64,000 bases of DNA, from contig WPDH01000057.1 of NCBI GenBank assembly GCA_019137255.1, positions 62,001-126,000 of the forward strand, read 5' to 3'. Source of the DNA: Corinectria fuckeliana (Eukaryota; Ascomycota; Sordariomycetes; Hypocreales; Nectriaceae). The notes beneath the pieces were generated by a model. It ran no database searches. It saw only the letters and a program-made list of their open reading frames with translations, and was not told the DNA's origin. A program made the translations under genes and the position numbers. Positions 12,111 to 23,992 of this stretch are shown here, piece by piece (position 1 is the stretch's first letter; every line of letters begins with the position of its first letter).

Positions 12111-15100
12111 CTACTTGTGGGCAGGGGAGCCTTGCTCGCTGCTACCAGTCTTCTTCCCCCACAACGACAACGACCGGGTGCTCGACTTGGATTCGGCCCG
12201 CTCGCGAGGCGGAGGCAGCGATGGCCAGTCGTCTTTGTCAAGGTCCGCCTTCTTGTCGGGCGAGGCCTTAGTGGGCGAGAGTGGCTCTTGGGTCTCGTCC
12301 TGCGCCGGTGCGGCCTTGTTCTTGGCCTTGCCGCGTTTTTGGTTCTTGGACGGCTTTCTCGTTTCTGGGGGTGCAGAGCTTTCGGCTGCGGTCTCGCCAA
12401 CAGGAGCCGAGTCTCTCTTGTCTCCCGTCGCTGTGGCCTCCTTGGGAGATGCCTCCTTAGGAGATGCCTTCTTGCTTTCACCATCCGCCTTCTGAGATCT
12501 AAGGGGTGTGACCGATCCACTGGCAGAAGCCGCATTGCTGCTAGCCTTCTCTGATGCGCCTCCTGACGGGATCCCGGATGGCGACTGGAAATTCTCGGCC
12601 ATGGGGTTCAACCGACTCTTCGCGACGGGCGAGGCAAGATTCTCCTGGTCAGCGTGGCTGGGAAGACTGGTGACACCTTTGAGTCGCGCCGCGCTTGAGC
12701 ATTCAAATGCAAAGTCTGACGAAGGAGGCGCCACTTGCGTGTCAAGTTGCTGCTCGGCGACAGAGGGCTCTGTCATTAATGGTCGGGGTTTGCGGTTCTT
12801 CCTCATGCGGAGTGACCCGCCAGCGTTCGCTCGGTATCCTACTCGATCGCGTTTCTCTGTGACAACGACCTGAGCTTCCTCGGAACTCTTCAGCGTGGAC
12901 TGCTGGTTCGGTTGTTCAGGTTGGTCATGTACGCCGTCTTGTTTGTTGCGCTTGGAAGAAACAGAGCAAAACTTTTGAAAGCTATCTTCGCGTTGGCGCT
13001 TGATGGGGGACGTGGAACGAGCTCGAGGAACGTGAGTGCTCGTTGTCCGCGAAGAATCATCCGTAGAGGCGGGATTGATCGACAACTGTCTCCCGTGGGC
13101 CTTCTTCCCCTGTTGGCGGACCGATCTTTCCTTAAAAGGGGCGACTTGTGCTGCAGTAGCAGCGCCGGTCGCCGGTGATTCTGGCCGGGAATCCTCACTC
13201 TGCTTCCACTTCTTCTTGTTCTTGTTCCTGCTCTTGCCCTTTCGTGGCGCCTCTGTAGCCTGGTTTTCGTTGCTGCCTTGGGAGGTTGGATACGACTCGG
13301 AGGGCTTCTTGGAATGCAGAGACGGGTGGAGATGAGTTGGCGTTGTCAAGGTGGAAGACCCCTGGCCAGATCGGTCACTCTGGCGAGACTCTCTCCCCGA
13401 AGCTACCTGTTTGTGCTTAGGATTATGCCCACTAACACCCTTAGGTGCTTTGGGAGGAGACGTCGTTTCTGTCTCATTCAATGGTCGCGTCAAAGAAATC
13501 ACAGCATTTTGTGCTGTCTCAGGGCGTGGAGAAGCATCCGAGAGAGAAGCCGGGATCGTCTGAAGCGCTGCGAGGTGCACATTGCATGTTTCTGTCAAAG
13601 TGCTCAACTCGGGGCTTTTGTCAAGTGACAGCTCACGAACGCTGTCGGTGTCTGGTGTGAGGCATGGGTGGCTCGGGGATGATTTCTCGGATCCAGTGGT
13701 GCTGTTCCCAACCTTTCTATCCTGTGGAAGGGGCGGAGTACCACAGACGGTATTCGCTGCCTCATTTGCGCTTGTTGAGACTGCCTTGACCTTGCAAGGG
13801 ATCAATGGCATAGAGATTCTAGCCCATTCTCTCCTCCGCTCCTTGATCTGATCCTCGGTAAAGCCGCTTGGGGCTCGAACATGGCTGTTCTGATTATTGG
13901 GGGAACCAGAAGCAGTGTCGGTAGTTTCCGGGGTGAGAGCAGTGTTTTCGGGAGAGTTGACAACGGTCTTGAGCTGATGGTTGTCGAATTTGCCATCATC
14001 AGTTATGTCCTGGGTAGCATCATTTAGTTCGACCTTGTCAGGTGCGTGAGCAACGCCTTCAAGCTTCGTGCTTGACAAAGGCACACGGGGCTTAGCTCTC
14101 GAATATTTGCCGCCCTTGCCGTTCTTTTCTTGCGCATTATCGCTCTCCTGCTTCTTCACATTCTCGGACTCCATCGAAACCTCAACACCTGCGGGTTTGG
14201 GGCTATGCTTTTCCCCATTTTGTACCTCGACTTTCTTGGGGAGAGCGGCACGAAGCGCAGAGAAGGTTTCGCGATGTGAAGAGGCTGTTCGCTGTCCCTG
14301 CTGTTGAGTTTTCTCGTGATTGTTGAAGTGATGCTGCATAGCATACGGCGCCTGGGTGGGGAAATTCGGCCTAACGAAACCTGCTTGAGCAAAGTGGGAT
14401 CCAGGGGGAAGATGGTTCTGGCCTGGAAACCCTCCATGAACAATCTGCGAGTTGGGCTGCTGCATGTTGGAGAATCCAGGGTGTTGTGTGAAATGGACCA
14501 GCGGGGGAACAGCAGTTGCATTGAGGTGAGTCATGGGCAGCGGCTGGTTCATTGCAGAAGGCAACCCTTGAGGAGGGGATGGATGCCCGATATGCTGAAA
14601 CGGCATTTCATGGCTTCCGTGTCTGTCTCCGGGCACCACTCCTTCGCGTGATCGGACCGTCCACTTCGATCGCATAACGGGTGAGATCACGACCGAAATT
14701 TCTCTTTCGGGTATCTCGCCGCCCCCAGATGTCAAAGCTTCCGAGACGGACTGCTCGTTGGAGAACCTACAAAGCAATTAACAAGTGGTCTCTTGATAGT
14801 GCGTAAAATAAGACTTACCGGACGATGAAGCTCGACATATCTCTCGAGGCAATAGGAAAGACCTCAACAACATGGCCAAAACGCTCGGTTAGTCCAATCT
14901 TAATGCGGGCTTGAAGATCCAGCACTTGCTGGTTCGTTGTGCTACTCTTGACGCTGACAAACACACTGCGGTTCCTTCTGTTGCAATCGTCACAGGCGCA
15001 GTGAGTGTACTGCATACCTCCATTGGCGTCTTTGGGGTTACGACAAGCAGGTGTCTGGGATCCGAAGCTAGAACGCCGCCATGTGTTGTTCCATGGAGTT

Positions 15101-17381
15101 GCATCTCGTCTGTTCTGTCCAGTTCGTTGATCCCCTTGGTGTTGGATGGCATGGAAGGTGGCGTTTCGCTGGCCTTGGGAGCCACGGCGGTTACCCCTGA
15201 ACTGGCGAGTCAGGGCTCTCTGGCCAGCACCACGGTTAGGAGTTTGTGGGCCAGCGTTGGAGTTCTCGTTGTTGCGAGGATGAAAGTTGGTAGACCACTG
15301 TGGTTCTTGGTTTTGCGTCCGGTCAGGTTGCGATGCAGAAGAGGTGCTGGGGGCCCTGCTGGGGTGGGATTGCCGCCTGAGTGGCATCTGATTAGCCTGT
15401 TGATGGTGTTCCACGTGGACGGGGAACCCGTTGGATGCCTGGAAAGCCGCATGCTGATCATGACCAGGCTGAGCAGTTGGCCCAGATGAATGAACTGGGT
15501 GAGCCATGGCATGATGAGGTTGCATTGGCTGAGCTCGCGCAGGGTTTTCCACGTTGCCGTTTGTCACGGCACGTGTCTGCGGCAGCTGAGGTTTCCGGCG
15601 CTGGCCCGGTTGGGGCAAGGGCTGAGCCGCCATTGGGTACTGAAGAGGTGGCAAGCTGGGAACTGATGGCGAGGAACGCTGTCTGTCTCGCTGTTCTCCC
15701 TCGATGTTCCCTTCGGGCTCGGTAGTCAGACTTCGGGCATCCCCAGTCTTCCGTTCCATGGCTTGCTTTGCCGAAGCTAGTTCCTATGCAGCTTCGCGGC
15801 TAGGCGAGATTGGAAGAGACAGCCCTGTTGGAACTTTGTCGAGGAGTTGAGAGTCGTCACTCGTAGCTCTTGTGTCGGTTGCGAGCTCTGAGTAGCCAAT
15901 GATTGTTGAGGCAGGCAACGACTTCGTGGCCATGGTTGAGAAGCCTTCTCCAGGCGATTGAAGGCGTCCACGACTATTCCGGTTGATCTTGGTCGGAGTC
16001 AAGGAGTCATACTCGCCGATCACGACGATGCTGCTTGGGCCAACATTGTTGTTTGGCTCGTTAAGTACGCTCGCACGGGGTCCCGTTGGCGGGGTTCGCC
16101 CTGAGGAATTGAACTGGAACGCGGGCGCGGGCGCAGGCGCAGGCTGCTTCCTTTTTTTGCTCTTCTTACCAGCTTTTTTCGGGGGAGTCTGACAAGAATC
16201 TTTGGCATGGCCGACGTGGGCGGAGATGGTTGGTGGTAGAGGCCTACTGCTACCGTTTGCAACAACTGCTCCTGGTACGGAAATGGGAGCGGCTCCGGCA
16301 GCAAGAACAGACTGCTCCAAAGCTCTGACAGCCTCTGTCGAGACGTTGGCTTGTTGTGTTTGGGGCTGCATTGTAGCTCCTGGGGGGAGATAGTAGTGGC
16401 TCCCGTTGTGTAGCATGACAGGTGCGGGCGCGTTTTGAGACACTGGGGAGCAATGATGAGATCTGACTTCTGGTGGTGAAGGGAGACCGCTGGGTGAAAA
16501 CACTTTTTGCCCAGCTGTAGCAAGGTTAGTCGCCGAAACCACGATTCTAAGAGTTCAGACATACCTAGCCAGTTCTCGAGGCCGTTGTTATGGCAAGATG
16601 AGAGAAGGTCGTTGGGCTTCTCTTGCTCAGACTCGTTGCGGGGTGCAATAAGCAAGGCCCGTCGGTGTTTGAGAGCATTTGAGATGAGCGGAAGAGTACT
16701 GTCGTGAACGTTTCCAAGGGACTGCCAATCTTCCTCGACTAGGAGAGGAAACAGAGGGCCTTGGGAGCTGTCCCATTGTTTGAGTTTGGTCGAGTTTTCT
16801 TCCTTCATGATCCAAGCATCAGCCCAGAGACCGACATGAAGAGCGATCTCCTTGGCCACATCCGTGAAAATAATCTGATTCTCGTCAAAGAGGGTGTTGA
16901 GTGTGTTCCAGAGGTTCAAGGCACCGTAGTGGTAGAGATCTGCAGCATCAAAATATGCCCAAAGATGATCCCAGCACTGCGGCTGGCGCATGTCCCGCAT
17001 GTGATACCAGAAGACTTTTCGTATCGAGTTGCAGACCGACTGGAGTTCGTCTTTGGACCAAAGGTGAACCCGCCGTTGGGGAAGCAGGTGTTGCATCTTG
17101 CGAAATGGGCGCTGCCCGTTCGATGTGGAAAAAAGGGCCTTCGCGTTGACCCCCGGGTTCGTGTAGAATCCGACAGGAAGATAGTCCTCAAGATAGGTGT
17201 CTTGGACGCCACGAGGGCCAGGAGCCTGAAGCATCTTGTAGACAACGGGAAGTCCATTCGGGTAGAACTCGGTGAAAACGGCTTGTTGATTGGGCGGCCG
17301 TTCACTTGCGAGAGTCCTCGGGAAGGCCATCGAGTGGACAACCAGCGGCGGGCCCCCATCTCTAGGGGGAGCCGAAACCAT
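12111..17381 (-). CDS. Large disordered protein with RRM-like domain, function unknown
   Basis: I do not recognise a named family. Best single-gene model in reading order: 17381-16565, 16514-15861, 15776-14819, 14766-12111, about 1694 residues. Introns 16515-16564 (50 bp, clear) and 14767-14818 (52 bp, GTAAGT/TTGTAG, clear) are well supported. The third intron (15777-15860, 84 bp, GTGACG/ACTAG) is inferred because the frame is otherwise open across the region except for one in-frame TAG at 15784-15786; it has weak sites. Visible parts: a folded, Trp/Tyr-rich N-terminal region (residues 1-260), then long Ser/Pro/Gln-rich disorder, a Cys motif (ACRN..THCACDDCNRR) followed by an RRM-like beta-alpha-beta fold (SVFVSVKS ... 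SSFIVRF) spanning the 14819/14766 junction, and a Lys/Ser/Glu-rich tail with a DDWPSLPP motif. RNA binding is inference. The alternative is two tandem genes, 17381-15784 (515 residues) and 15759-12111. Confidence 0.6.
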
Positions 17382-18447
17382 GGTGTTTTCTATTTGTGAT
17401 CAGTTATTGTTTGCTCATGCGGAGGCTCTAGCTTTATCGAGAATCTCCATGAGGCATGTCATATGTGAAGGCGGTTGACTAAAGGGAATTCCCAAGACGA
17501 GGAACCTGACATCAACAAGTAGGAAGCTATCTCGGTGTAGAGGTACTAGAGCAGACTAGAAATCAGCGTGCTTACCTTTTGGGTTGTATGTCTGCCGATG
17601 AGCGTTACCAACCAAGGTGCTTTACTTGCTCAGTCGAGTTTCATGAAAAGAACAAAACTAGTTGCAAGATTCGGGGCGGATTGCGAGTGTGAGGAGTTGC
17701 GAATGTGGTGAGATCGCAGTCCAAGTTACGTGACGCAAAACAGCGATGGTGGAAAGATGAAAAGACCAAGAACCGAGAAGAGGGAAGAGGAGGAGGGAGA
17801 GCATTAAATGAGTGGCAGCAGTCGGCGAACAGCTGGCGCAGCGGACTAGTCGGGGCGCTGCCAGCTGGCAGAGGTGAATGAAAATGCGCTTCTCTGGCGT
17901 TTAGCCCATCGCAGCCCGAGGCGAGATCAAGAACACACAAGAACACACAAGAAAACACAAGAAAACGGGCCGTCAAACGTCGGTGAAGGGTTTGCGCCGA
18001 GGAGCTGTTCTTCTGACAAAGAAGGGAAGCAGTGATCCGAGAGAAAGGGGGGTAGGAAGGGTGCTTGCTGTTGTTTGCCGCCGCCTCCCGTCGCCCTCGT
18101 ATAAATACGTTTGCGATATACACTTCATAGCCCTAGCCTGTGAATTACGAAGCAATTAAGCGGACAAATCATACTACTGCTGTCGCTATCCTCATCGTCC
18201 TGTCATGCGGTTCATGGGGTTCAATGAAAACCGGGCTGCCGTCACAGTAGCCGGCACAGTATGAGGCCGACTGATTCACAACTCGCCAGGCTCGCGCCGC
18301 TCTGAAACATGCACCCAGGTTCCGAACGCAACAGCCCGTATGCGTTCTCGTGCGTGCCATTGATGGTCCTTCGTTGAAGGCGACATTTTCGTTGGACATG
18401 AACGGGGAATCTAACAATGTTGTCATACATCTAGCCAAGGAGGGCCT
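17382..18447. other. Intergenic: promoter of the long minus-strand gene, FMP46 3' end
   Basis: No gene seen. It holds a 10-bp tandem repeat, GAACACACAA then variants, at 17931-17966, and a TATA-like GTATAAATACG at about 18099-18109. The minus-strand promoter of the large gene should lie in the left part and the terminator of FMP46 at the right end. Confidence 0.5.
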
Positions 18448-18978
18448 TTACTTCTGGGCATTCAGCAGCTTGAGGATCTCCGATTCGTTATCGCCCGCAA
18501 TCGCCTTGCCGTTGTTCCAGTCCACGACCTGCGAACGCCGTCAGCTCCGTCAGCTTAAGCAGGACCCAGTGCAGGATCCGCGCGGAGGGGAAAAAACAAA
18601 CGTACCACCGGTTGCACAAAGTTCCCGCTGCTCTCCTTGAACTTCTTCAAGGCCTCCTTCTCGTTGGTCGCACCCTTTATGATCCGGGAAGCGCCACTGG
18701 GGCCAACGTACTCCAGAATCGTCTTCACTTGGTCCTCGGTCGGGGGGTCCTCGGTAATGTTCAGGTCGAACTGTTCGCGGGTCGGCTTCGCGTGCTCGCT
18801 CGCTCCAGCCGTCGCGTTGGCAGAGAGCTGCTTGAGCAGGCTGGCCACTCTCACAGAGGCGGGCGAGCTCGCCTTGTGGAATAGCGTGACAATGTCGAGG
18901 GTTTTGCGCTGTGTGAAGAGTGAGCAATTGCGGCCCTCAACGCCAGTTGTTAGGCCGGAGACTTACAAATCCGAACAT
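18448..18978 (-). CDS. FMP46: Fmp46-like mitochondrial putative redox protein (DUF1687)
   Basis: Small thioredoxin-fold protein related to yeast Fmp46, found in the mitochondrial proteome; its reaction is unknown. Three exons in reading order: 18978-18967 (12 nt, encoding MFGF), 18908-18606 and 18528-18448; introns of 58 and 77 bp with GTAAGT/CACAG and GTACGT/CGCAG sites; 131 residues. The joined start MFGF-RKTLDIVTLFHKASSPAS matches the family, where the HKASSPAS stretch occupies the active-site loop of a thioredoxin fold without a CxxC. The middle has LNITEDPPTEDQVKTILEYVG and the end reads VVDWNNGKAIAGDNESEILK, the typical last strand and helix. Confidence in the family is good; biochemical function is unassigned. 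Confidence 0.85.
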
Positions 18979-19382
18979 GTTGGGCGGGTTTTGAAGCGCA
19001 AAGGGTATATGGATGGCAAATTGTTTGTGAAAGGACGATGCACGCTGTGGTGGGAGAGTTTGATGGAGGACGCTCCAATTCGGGATAGCTTCGTGAAGCT
19101 GCCGGCGTCACGCCGTGATGACTTAATTAATGGCTCGGCATTCGAAATGGTCCGTGCGGAGCGGGATGCTCCACCATGACGGAGTAACAGTTTATTACTT
19201 CACTCAGCCCAGCCCAGCTTGCACGGAGAATCACTGCATGCTAAACTGCATGCTAAACATCAATTGATATCTTAAGACCTTCGAATCCGTTTGATGCTAT
19301 TTACGATGTATGCAACGCTCCCAATGCATTCGCCATTGGGGTCCAGAGGAGGCCAGCGCCAGCCATGTACAGTCGTCCCGTT
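18979..19382. other. Intergenic, no gene seen
   Basis: Carries the FMP46 promoter on the minus strand and the 3' end of the desaturase gene. A near-direct repeat CTGCATGCTAAAC occurs twice at about 19234-19258. No protein-like frame. Confidence 0.5.
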
Positions 19383-20803
19383 CTACTTCTTTGCAGGGTA
19401 CTTTGCGCTAATCTGTTCCTTCGTGAACTTCCGCGTGAGCTTCTGCAACAGCTCAATCCTTCCCTCCATACTTAGCTCGATCTGATCGCCCAGGGGGACC
19501 ATGCACTTGGCTAGTGTCTCGTAATCCTTGATCATGAGTCTAAATGTGACCATCAGGTAGTCGATGTTGTGAAACACCAGAGCACTCTCCTTGGCGTAAA
19601 TGTTCTTCTGCTGCAGGAATGACACCGGGTGGTCTCGCCAATGTCTCATTGGGTTGAGATGATGAGATGTGTGGTATCCGTCATTGTAGCAGAACCGGTT
19701 GCTCTGTATTTCGTTGTCAGTGTTCGTCCCAAAAATGGGGTCTTGAAGTAACATACCGCGACATCAATAAGCGTGATGCTGGATTTGAAGTCCGAGTCTG
19801 GTTGGTCGACATCAACAAAGGCATGTTGGCCCCAGTTACCAATCATCAGCCCGAAGCGAAGCAGAAATAGAGGCATGAGGTAGCCGAAAAAGGTGGCCCG
19901 GCCGTCGATGCGGCTCATCAGGTAGTAGAAGCCGTAGGTACCAAATTCGGATGCTGCCACCTGAGCAGCCATAACGTTCCAACCCTTGCTCAGGAAGTAC
20001 ATGGGAAGCTCGATTGAGATGAAGAAGTAAAAGCGACCGACATAGTGAAGAAAGTTGAAAATATCATCTCTCTGATACCTCATGGTCGATGACAGATCGT
20101 CTGGCCCATTGCCTTCGATGTGGTGGTGCTTGACATGGTGGTAAAAGTACGAGTTCCAAGTGTGGCCCATCATGGGGTCCAGAATGTATGGGAACACTTG
20201 GTCGAGGAGCCAGTACTTCTTGTGCAGGATACCCCTCATATGAATGTGCTGATGCATCATCAAAGTGTAGGTGCCCATGTAGTAGAGCTGCATCACTAGG
20301 TGCAAGATTCCGTGGGTGTAGGTGAAGTTGTGAAACAGGTAGATGAGGCTGGGAATCGACGTGGTGAAGTATATGATGAGGTGCGTGAGCATCACGACGT
20401 CCGTCTCGTGGCGGACAGACTTCCGGGCCCATGAAATGTACGGCTGGAGGACATATTTCTCGATGGGCAACGGGAGCTTCAGCGAGCCTAGGTCAACTGA
20501 TGAGAAGACGGTAGGCTCAAACTCGGAATGCTTTGGGTCGTTCATGGCCTTGAGGATAGCCACACTGTCGTCGTTGCTGGGCTCGGGACGCGCTCGGGTC
20601 AAGAGGGTGGTGGTAGTTGTCCCACTGGCCCTCGACATGTTGATGCCATTTCCGGTTCCAGCGCTACCGCTGCTGGAGCTGGTTCCGCTGGTTCTGCCGG
20701 CTTCATGTCGCTTCGTAGATGCTCTCACGTCGTCGGCCAGACAATCCAGGACAATGCGGTCTGCCTGGGTGAGAGCCGCATCGAAGACGAGGTGGCTTTC
20801 CAT
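19383..20803 (-). CDS. Membrane fatty acid desaturase family protein
   Basis: Integral membrane di-iron enzyme of the fatty acid desaturase/hydroxylase superfamily, probably in the ER; substrate not predictable. Two exons in reading order: 20803-19757 and 19703-19383, with a 53 bp intron (GTATGT/TACAG); 455 residues. Three histidine boxes are visible: HQHIH in the segment MMHQHIHMRG, HHVKHHH followed by IEGNGPDDLSST, and HTSHH within YNDGYHTSHHLNP at the start of exon 2. Hydrophobic helices surround them (for example the TTSIPSLIYLFHNF and FGYLMPLFLLRFGLM regions). There is no cytochrome b5 domain. The N-terminal 70 residues are Ser/Thr/Gly-rich. The NWGQHAFVDVDQPDSDF motif suggests a fungal subgroup unlike the delta-9 or delta-12 enzymes. 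Confidence 0.85.
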
Positions 20804-22860
20804 GACGAGTAGGGCGGCGGCGAGATGAGATAAAGAAGCCCAGATGATGCGATGATGAGAAACGCTTCTATATTTTCTTGTACGGATAACTACCTAGGCA
20901 AGTAATTACCAGCCAGCCATTGACCAACCAACCGGCAACTAGGCCCCCTATTATTCAAGACAAACAGCAGAGATTGACGGCGTCTCCCACAAATCTAAAT
21001 CCGGAAGCCTAGGACAGCCGCTAAAGTCGCAAACGCCCCACCAACGGTAGGTACCGTAGTTATCCACGCCCGCCGGGTCCTCAACCAAGGGTCCCGGGCC
21101 GAAAGTGCACCTCAGCGCTTCGCTCCAACACTCGGTGAGGGACAGACCCCTACGAAGTATAGGTCCCTGGTCCGGTAAACAGCCCGGTACGATGTACGAA
21201 ATAATTAGAGAAAGACCCCGGGATTGGCCCTGTTCTGGACCGGTGACGGTGACGTTGGTGACGACGCCTCGCTTGCCGACTCAGTCCTGTTCTGTCAATT
21301 TGCTGCCACGTAATGTAGATAGCATTCGGTTACAAGGGGATATGAAGGTGAATCACAGAACATAAGTCGGGCTCAATCACCGCTAACGTTCGTTGTTTGG
21401 TGACGCTTTCGGGTTGATTGCTGCATAGAACGTCCAGGGACACGAATCGTTCTGCCAAACACACTTGTCATTTGCTGAGTCTATATCCTGCGTGCATCAA
21501 CACCTGCAGGACTCGGCTGATCACAAAAGGCCATTAGCCAATGGCAGGTAACATCTTGCAGAAAACATTGTACGTAGTAGCGGTGTCTCAGTCGATCCGG
21601 CTTCTGGGTTGATTCTCGAAAGTATGTTCCTGCTCCGGGTCTCAACCCAACCGTTTCTATTCGTCTATGCAGCCCACCCACAACGTGATAAAGCAAACAT
21701 AAATGCGAGTGAGCAAAGATGTTTGCAACGTTCATAACAAATAATGGAATTGCTTGGTGCTATCCAAGGGTTAACATTCATTTCGTACAACTGGCCTCAA
21801 GTAAAACTTCGGCGGGGACGTACCCTATACTACATAATAGCAGTACACGGAAAACTTGCGCATACGGCACAGGGACCCGTGCTCGAACTTGGACCTCCCG
21901 TGCATGGTCCTCGGTTCTCAACACCCTAGGCAATTAATAATTGTCTGAGTGGGACACGCGAACAGGCAATTAAAGTCACATGGCATGATTGAGGCGGACA
22001 AGAGTAGAATTTGAATCGTCACGAAATTTATTTAAAACGGACTCGAGGAAACACAATCCCCAGCCCAGATACCATGTCTATACAGCATTCAATGGCCGAA
22101 ACTAATGTACCTATCCCCCAACGTGCCTGGACTCCTGTTGTCAAATCGCAACGTGCTACAGCATCGGTGCTGCGCGCAGGGGACAGGCGAACGGGAGGGA
22201 AGGAGATGGCAACTGCATCTAGCATCACTATGAATAATTGTCAGCTTTAACTGTCTCCTGTCTCGGAGGCAGAAGACAAAAAGGTAAACAAGAGTATTGT
22301 TCAGAATATGTAAGAAATTGAATATCAGCTAACCACCCGATTTAGCCACTCCGGCGAAAGAGGACCATCAGGCAGAATCAATCGCAAATTACCTCATCAT
22401 AATACTCGCGGATCGCAAAAGAAATATCTTGTCGGCTTACCTTGATGCTGTAAAAATTGCGGAGGGTGGCCGCGAAAAGCTTTGCGGTGAGGCAAGATGT
22501 TGTTGGAGTAGAAAAAGCAGGTCCTTCTGAAATTTTCTTTTCAAGCTCCGACCTGCATGGGTGGCCACGTGCCCCACCTGCTCCTGGGTCCAAAGATCGG
22601 ACTCCGGCAGAATAAAGTTCCGAGAATTTTAGTTAGGGCACGGGATAATTTTCTGCCCGCACACGCTGCTAGCCGAGCCATCAAAAAAGTCTCTGGCGTT
22701 TTCAAGGTGTGAGGCTCCAGCAACATCAACTAACGTCACAGCATATCGACACTTGGTATGAACCCACTGAATTACCCGATTTCAGTTGCACATGAACACT
22801 CACTGCAAGCGGTCTTGAAGGAACTCGCGACTGACCGGATCCTGCTAGATCACCGTCACA
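20804..22860. other. Intergenic, 2 kb, no gene seen; RPL14 promoter at right end
   Basis: No protein-like frame. The left end is the desaturase promoter (minus strand). The right end is the promoter of RPL14 and contains a CACGTG E-box core at 22566-22571. A tRNA-like stretch near 21880-21930 was examined and rejected. TAGGTACC words occur near 21048-21056. Composition is more AT-rich between about 21700 and 22350. Confidence 0.5.
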
Positions 22861-23360
22861 ATGGGCGACGCAACTATTGAGGGTTCGAACTGGCGCCTCG
22901 TTGAGGTCGGCCGTGTCGTTGTTATCAACGGCGACCACCCCTTCGACGGCCACCTGGCCACGATTGTTGAGATTATCGACCACAAGCGAGTACGTTCCGG
23001 CAGCCCTTTCCAGTTCCGTGGGTGCAAATGCTGACTCGGTATCAGGTTCTCGTTGACGGTCCTTCCTCGAACCCCAAGCTCGCCGTCCCCCGACAAGCCG
23101 TCCCCCTCAGCAAGGTTCTCCTGTCCTCTCTCATCGTCAAGGACCTGAACCGCGGCTCCCGAACCGGCGCCGTCCGAAAGCTCTGGGAGGAGTCCGAGAT
23201 CGACTCCAAGTGGGAGCAGACCAACTGGGCCAAGAAGCGCGATCAGATTCAGCGAAGGAAGGGTCTTACCGACTTCGACCGCTTCAAGGTCCTCCGACTC
23301 AAGAAGCAGCGACGATTCGAGGAGCGCAAGGCCCTGGCCAAGATCAAGGCCTCCGCATAA
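22861..23360 (+). CDS. rpl14: 60S ribosomal protein eL14
   Basis: Structural protein of the cytosolic large ribosomal subunit. Two exons, 22861-22989 and 23046-23360, with a 56 bp intron (GTACGT/ATCAG) inserted after codon 43 and restoring HKR|VLVDGP; 147 residues, the usual size. An N-terminal KOW-like SH3 region (LVEVGRVVVINGDHPFDGHLATIVEI) is followed by the eL14 signature WEQTNWAKKRDQIQRRKGLTDFDRFKVLRLKKQRR and a basic, alanine/lysine tail. Codon choice is strongly C-ending, as expected for a highly expressed gene. It heads a same-strand block with NAC alpha and ATP synthase subunit d. Confidence 0.96.
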
Positions 23361-23992
23361 ATGGGTCATTAACGCTGGAGTCACGGAGGTGCTTTGCAGG
23401 CCGGGATTAGATCAAGAGGCTCGGAACGGGACGAGGAAACGCTGACGGCGGCATAGAAGCTGCTGGGATTCCTTTTTGCTCCGGTTTTGGAAGGCTGTAT
23501 GTCGCATTTCATCGTCTAGATGAACGGGTCAATACGGATTTCCTGAGATCAGGTTGAATTCAAAGCATAAGGAGCATCAAAACTATGGATCGTTGTGAAG
23601 TGTAGTCAAAATATAAACAAATACCCGCTAAACCTATGACCTTGTTTCTCTCCCTGCTTTTTTGCCATCTTGCAGATGAGTTGCGTCGTTGATCCCCCGG
23701 ACTCCAGATGCCCGGAAATCTTGATTACCTAATGGAGTTTAGTTTCCACCTCCCACCAAGCCCTAGAATTTCACTGTGCGATGTTGAATCACAAAACGAC
23801 GACGACGACGAGTGATACCTGGCAGCAAACAGATTACCTAGGACCAACAAAAATGTGAGTACGCAGCTGTAATTATGACATTTAGACCGTCCCGTCTTCG
23901 TTTTCCGGTGGTGGGGAAGCGTTTCGGCCACAAAATCACCGTCGAGGAATTGGCCTGTTACTAACATCCACATCCACACCAGCACAGCAAAA
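23361..23992. other. Intergenic between RPL14 and NAC alpha; contains a leader intron
   Basis: Holds the RPL14 3' end and the NAC alpha promoter. A CGACGACGACGACG run sits at about 23797-23810. A likely 5' leader intron of the next gene is described separately at 23855-23982. No coding gene seen. Confidence 0.5.
23855..23982 (+). other. Probable 5' UTR intron of NAC alpha
   Basis: GTGAGT donor at 23855, a strong branch site TTACTAAC at about 23958-23965 and acceptor CACCAG at 23982, ending only 10 bases before the ATG at 23993. The 128 bp spacer would be removed from the leader. Inferred from splice motifs only. Confidence 0.6.

Noticed and set aside
21850..21935. tRNA-like stretch with GTTCGAG on the minus strand
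   Set aside because: Stems do not pair in tRNA geometry and no anticodon loop fits.
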